This document shows positions 60,671-64,000 of a stretch of 64,000 nt of DNA, one piece after another. The position numbers and the translations under genes are program-made. Position 1 is the stretch's first letter; every line of letters starts with the position of its first letter. Origin of the DNA: RGIG5579 sp045602025 (GTDB taxonomy: Bacteria; Bacillota; Clostridia; Oscillospirales; SIG627); NCBI GenBank assembly GCA_045602025.1, contig JAZSAT010000038.1, positions 62,001 through 126,000 of the forward strand. The letters are read 5' to 3'. Below the pieces are notes generated by a model that saw only the letters and a program-made list of their open reading frames with translations, did no database searches and was not told where the DNA came from.

Positions 60671-61474
60671 ATGGATTTTCAAGCTTTGAACAAAATATTC
60701 GCTACAGATTTCAACATTGACGGTATTGCCTGTCCCTACAGAAGCTGGACCGCAGACACAAGGTACAATTATTTAGAGGTACCAAGGCATAAAAACGGGC
60801 TGATGCTGCTGACGGATTACCCCGTGGAATATCTCTTCCCCGACGGCAAAAAAAAGCAGAAGCACCCGGGAGATCTGATCCTCCTTCCAAAATCTGCTCA
60901 TTATATGATTCGGTTTTTGGTACCGGAGGGTAAAACCACACATCCCGCTGTCATCAACTTCCGCCTTACCGACCCGGACGGCAAAGAGATCGATCTGGAG
61001 CCGAGGGTTCTTTCTCTTTGCAAGGACGACGGAAGACTGTCTCCTCTTTTTCAGGAGGCGATCCATCTGTTTCAGTCCGCATCCCCCGCAAGGCTGAAGG
61101 GAAAGGTCTATGAAATCCTCGATGAGATCTTTCCTCTTATCGATGAGGACGAGTGCTGCATTGATTACATCAACCGCCATTATACCAAAAAATTCAGCAT
61201 CCCTCTCCTTGCGGATAAATGCGCCATGTGTGAGACATCTTACCGAAAACGCTTTAAAGAGATCACAGGCCTTTCCCCCGTTTCTTACATCAACGCTCTG
61301 AAGATCGAGAAGGCCTGTCAGATGCTCATCAGCGACGATATGCGTCTGCAGGACATCAGCGACTTTTTGGGCTTTTACAGCCTCCCCTATTTTTATAAGA
61401 TCTTCAAAGAACAAAAGGGCATTACCCCCAATCAGTACTATCGGCTCGCCACCCAGAAAAACACAAAGGAATAA
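60671..61474 (+). CDS. AraC-family transcriptional regulator
   Basis: A 267-residue regulator. Residues about 30-140 form a cupin sensor domain (GLMLLTDYPVEYLFPDGKKK, HPGDLILLPKSAHYMIRFLV). The C-terminal 100 residues hold two helix-turn-helix units (FSIPLLADKCAMCETSYRKR, FKEITGLSPVSYINALKIEK and RLQDISDFLGFYSLPYFYKI). It is divergent from the 13-gene operon with a 150-bp gap, so it very probably activates that operon in response to its sugar. ATG 60671 follows GGGTGA; a TACAAT -10 lies at 60648-60653. Confidence 0.93.
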   Translation: MDFQALNKIFATDFNIDGIACPYRSWTADTRYNYLEVPRHKNGLMLLTDYPVEYLFPDGKKKQKHPGDLILLPKSAHYMIRFLVPEGKTTHPAVINFRLTDPDGKEIDLEPRVLSLCKDDGRLSPLFQEAIHLFQSASPARLKGKVYEILDEIFPLIDEDECCIDYINRHYTKKFSIPLLADKCAMCETSYRKRFKEITGLSPVSYINALKIEKACQMLISDDMRLQDISDFLGFYSLPYFYKIFKEQKGITPNQYYRLATQKNTKE

Positions 61475-61479
61475 AGAAG

Positions 61480-61511
61480 AAAGCCACTACCGAAATTCGG
61501 TAGTGGCTTTT
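61480..61511. terminator. Bidirectional terminator between the AraC gene and the pilin gene
   Basis: AAAGCCACTACCGAA / TTCGGTAGTGGCTTT, 15 bp, with T-rich flanks on both sides, between convergent genes. Confidence 0.9.
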
Positions 61512-61522
61512 ACTTTTTCAGT

Positions 61523-64000
61523 TTATCTTGCCTGATTCTCTCTTCTCTTTCTTTCGTAAAGAGTGGTGGTGATCAAACCGCCGCTGCTGACAAAGAGAAG
61601 TGCAAACCACAGATACAGATTTGCCTGATCGCCGGTCTGAGGAACGCCGGGATTCTGAGGATCTGCAGGATTCTGAGGATCTGCGGGATTCTGAGGAACA
61701 TGGAAGGGATTGACCACTTCATTGGTAATGTAGGTGTTCTTTCCTTCTAAAACAGTTGCCTCGTTCTTCACATCGGCATTTTCATCCAGAACCTTTACCT
61801 GAAAGCTTACAGTCACTTCTTTTCCTTCTTCCACCAAAAGGGTCCAGAGAAGACAACCGTTTGCATAAACACCGCCGTTATCGGCAGAACCTTCTACATA
61901 GACCGTATTCTGAGGAACGGTATCCATGATCGTAATGTATGCCTCTTCCTTCGCGGTATTCTTGTAGCGAATGGTGTATACCAGAACATCGCCTGCTTCA
62001 ACCTTTTTGCCGTCGATATTGATCTGAGGATCATTTTCCTTGAAGACCTTCTTTTCCACTTCGTCTTCTACGGTGTAATTGGTGACCCACTTGCTTTCGT
62101 AATCATTGGTGCCGTCGTTTGCGGTAGCCTTGTTACGAATGGTCTCTGCGCCGATGTTTTCGTTGACGCGCACCTTAAAGGAAACGGAAATTTCACCCCA
62201 AGCGGGAATATCCTTCAGATCCCAAAGAAGCTTGCCGCCGGAATATACACCGCCGTTATCGGCAGAGCCTTCCACATAGGTAGTGCCTTCGGGAATGGCA
62301 TCGACGATCTTTACATCCGCATCGTTTCCTTCTGCGTTGATGAAGGTAAGCTTATACAGGATCTCGTCCTTTGCGTAAACCTTCTTGCCGTCAATGCTTA
62401 CGGTAGGATCCTCTGCGAAAAATACTTCTTTCTCCAGCTTTTCTTCCACCGTGTGGTTTACGACCTCATTGGTTCGATAGGTGTTGACACCGTCCAGAAC
62501 CACTGCGATGTTGGCAACGATCTCCTGGGTCTTTTCAACCTTCACGGTAAAGGAAACGGTTACGCTTTCGTCCTTTGCCACATTCAAGATCCAGCTTAAA
62601 TGAGTACCGAGGTAGGTGCCGCCGTGAGAAGCGGAGCCGGGAACATAAGTGGTATATTCGGGAATGGTATCCATAATGTCTACCACAACATTTTCGCCGG
62701 TAAAGTTTCTGTAGGTGATAAAGTAGGTGATCTCTTCCCCTGCCTTCACCTTGGAGCCGTCGATATTGACCGTGGTATCCGCAGCCTTGTAAACTTCCTT
62801 CTCGGTCACTTCCTCAAAGGTAGCGTTGATAAAGTAGGTATCTACCGAAACCTGTGCATCGGAAGGAGTGGAAATACCCGTATCCACATCAGTAATGACT
62901 GCTTTCAGCTGTCCGTCGCCGATATCGTTAACACGAACGGTAAATCTGTGGATCTCTCTGTCGTAAACAATACCATCGATGGGATTTTCGGTATCTTCCG
63001 CTACCGCAAAGTAGTAAACGCCGGCAGTATCAAATTCCTGTTCGAAGAAGAAGGTATCGCTGATCTTCTGAGAGGTCAGTGTCACGCTCTTTGCGGGAAG
63101 AATCTGAGTTCCCTTGGTGATATCGAAATCACTTCCGGTCTGATAGAATCTGAAGTCAAATTTCTTGTCTTCGGTAATATCCCCTTCCAGGAGCTTGGTG
63201 CCGTTAAAGCGAGCCTTGGCCTTTTCTGCCTTGTAATTGTTCTCAAAGCGGATGCCGCCTGTGATCGGGTTGCCGTTCTGATCCTCTAAGGTAACGGAAT
63301 CTACCTTCAGCTTTGCATTGTCATCCACAATACGGATCTTCACGGTAATGGGATGGTCTGCACCGATATAATCCACGCCCTTGGAGCCTACAGCAGGTCT
63401 TACTTCTTCCACAGTGTAGGTATAGGTGCCGGCTCTGGTAAAGGAAACGGGAGCAAAGCGGAAGGTGCCGTCTGCCTTGTTCTTCACGGTCTCAAGCTTG
63501 GTCTTGCCGCTGCCTGTTACCTCATACAGCTCGAAAGAGAATTCTTCATTTCTCGGAGATCTTCCGTGAAGGACCTTCGTACCGCTGAGCACATGCTCGG
63601 TTTCTTCTGCGCGATATTCATTCACAAATACAATGCCGCCTGTGGTATCGCTGTTATGACCGATCTTGTTGATGGAAACATTCTGAACCTTAAGGTTTTC
63701 GCCGTCTACACCAACCTCCACGATCACATGGTAGTGAATGGTGTCATAAGTCATACCTTTTGCGCCGAGAACGCTTTCCTTAACAGAGTAGTAATAAGTG
63801 CCTACCTTGTCGTAGGTAATTTCCGTAAAGGAGAAGTTTTTCCCGTTATTTCTGACGGTTTCCTTCGGAGTAGCAGAAGGATCGAGGGTGAAGGTGGCAT
63901 CTGTCTCGAAAAGCTTGAATTCAAATTCACCGTCGCGAATATCTCTGCCGAAAAGGACCTTTTCACCGCGAATGGTGCGAGAGGTAGCATTCAATGCATA
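61523..64000 (-). CDS. Cell-wall-anchored pilin-like surface protein, N-terminus beyond the window
   Basis: The 825 visible residues begin in mid-domain. The first ~370 contain about three pilin isopeptide (FctA/Spy0128-type) domains, each with patterns like LSGTKVLHGR, FSFELYE, GTYTYTVEE and GIRFENNYKAE. Then follow three DUF11-type repeats (about residues 378-745) sharing INIDGKKVEAGD, TYVEGSADNGGVY and VSFxVKV. A (PQNPAD) repeat linker leads to a VPQTGD sorting motif, a hydrophobic helix and the basic tail YERKRRENQAR. Sortase would link it to the wall; V replaces the usual L of LPxTG. The reading frame is open through position 64000, and the TTG at 63994 is not a real start. Confidence 0.88.
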   Translation of the reverse strand, partial: YALNATSRTIRGEKVLFGRDIRDGEFEFKLFETDATFTLDPSATPKETVRNNGKNFSFTEITYDKVGTYYYSVKESVLGAKGMTYDTIHYHVIVEVGVDGENLKVQNVSINKIGHNSDTTGGIVFVNEYRAEETEHVLSGTKVLHGRSPRNEEFSFELYEVTGSGKTKLETVKNKADGTFRFAPVSFTRAGTYTYTVEEVRPAVGSKGVDYIGADHPITVKIRIVDDNAKLKVDSVTLEDQNGNPITGGIRFENNYKAEKAKARFNGTKLLEGDITEDKKFDFRFYQTGSDFDITKGTQILPAKSVTLTSQKISDTFFFEQEFDTAGVYYFAVAEDTENPIDGIVYDREIHRFTVRVNDIGDGQLKAVITDVDTGISTPSDAQVSVDTYFINATFEEVTEKEVYKAADTTVNIDGSKVKAGEEITYFITYRNFTGENVVVDIMDTIPEYTTYVPGSASHGGTYLGTHLSWILNVAKDESVTVSFTVKVEKTQEIVANIAVVLDGVNTYRTNEVVNHTVEEKLEKEVFFAEDPTVSIDGKKVYAKDEILYKLTFINAEGNDADVKIVDAIPEGTTYVEGSADNGGVYSGGKLLWDLKDIPAWGEISVSFKVRVNENIGAETIRNKATANDGTNDYESKWVTNYTVEDEVEKKVFKENDPQINIDGKKVEAGDVLVYTIRYKNTAKEEAYITIMDTVPQNTVYVEGSADNGGVYANGCLLWTLLVEEGKEVTVSFQVKVLDENADVKNEATVLEGKNTYITNEVVNPFHVPQNPADPQNPADPQNPGVPQTGDQANLYLWFALLFVSSGGLITTTLYERKRRENQAR

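Overview
The window comes from a spore-forming Bacillota, most likely an uncultured gut-type member of class Clostridia. It carries the complete spoIIAA-spoIIAB-sigF operon and the dipicolinate synthase pair dpaA-dpaB. It also has a TPP riboswitch with thiT-thiN, tight ATGA gene overlaps, strong Shine-Dalgarno sites, sigma-A promoters with 16-17 bp spacers, and a secreted isopeptide pilin with a sortase-type tail. Most genes lie on the minus strand.

Layout. (1) 1-11.8 kb: an exopolysaccharide/capsule operon read leftwards from a priming sugar-phosphate transferase through glycosyltransferases, two TupA-like ATP-grasp proteins, two hexapeptide acyltransferases, polymerase, flippase, a sugar epimerase and rfbA (cut by the window edge). 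(2) 12-16.1 kb: a QueG-like protein and an intact phage-type terminase pair. The terL and terS genes are separated by a plus-strand thiamine module (promoter, TPP riboswitch, terminator, thiT, thiN). (3) 16.2-22 kb: a 2H phosphoesterase, a membrane protein, a LarA-family racemase, a ceramidase-like protein, and dpaAB. (4) 22-31.5 kb: two tandem ~1475-residue secreted paralogues with a DUF4886-like segment and FYGG-rich repeats. Between them a ~370 bp hairpin-rich element sits inside the loop of the terminator that follows the upstream copy. (5) 31.6-42 kb: a ten-gene phenylalanine/tyrosine operon headed by a 21-residue Phe/Tyr-rich leader peptide and an attenuator. (6) 42-46.7 kb: spoIIA, exonuclease III, a hairpin-rich intergenic repeat, a beta-rich hypothetical protein, and a zinc-ribbon membrane protein divergent from an XRE repressor. 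(7) 46.7-60.5 kb: a 13-gene catabolic operon without a transporter, divergent from an AraC regulator. (8) 61.5 kb to the end: a pilin-like surface protein open at the window edge.

How the genes work together. The aromatic operon carries every step from erythrose-4-phosphate plus PEP to phenylalanine and tyrosine, with the leader peptide sensing charged tRNA-Phe/Tyr. The catabolic operon combines a MurQ/GKRP-type SIS protein, a NagB-type deaminase, a PfkB kinase and a class II aldolase with an Etf-linked FAD oxidase. That set would suit a sugar carrying an ether-linked hydroxy acid (muramate-like). Its second half (IolB-like isomerase, FGGY kinase, FucI-like isomerase, mutarotase, DUF4867) would feed a ketose or uronate. 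These substrate ideas are inference. Most notable for follow-up are the 13-gene operon, the split terminase pair, the tree-shaped element in a terminator loop, and the aromatic attenuator.
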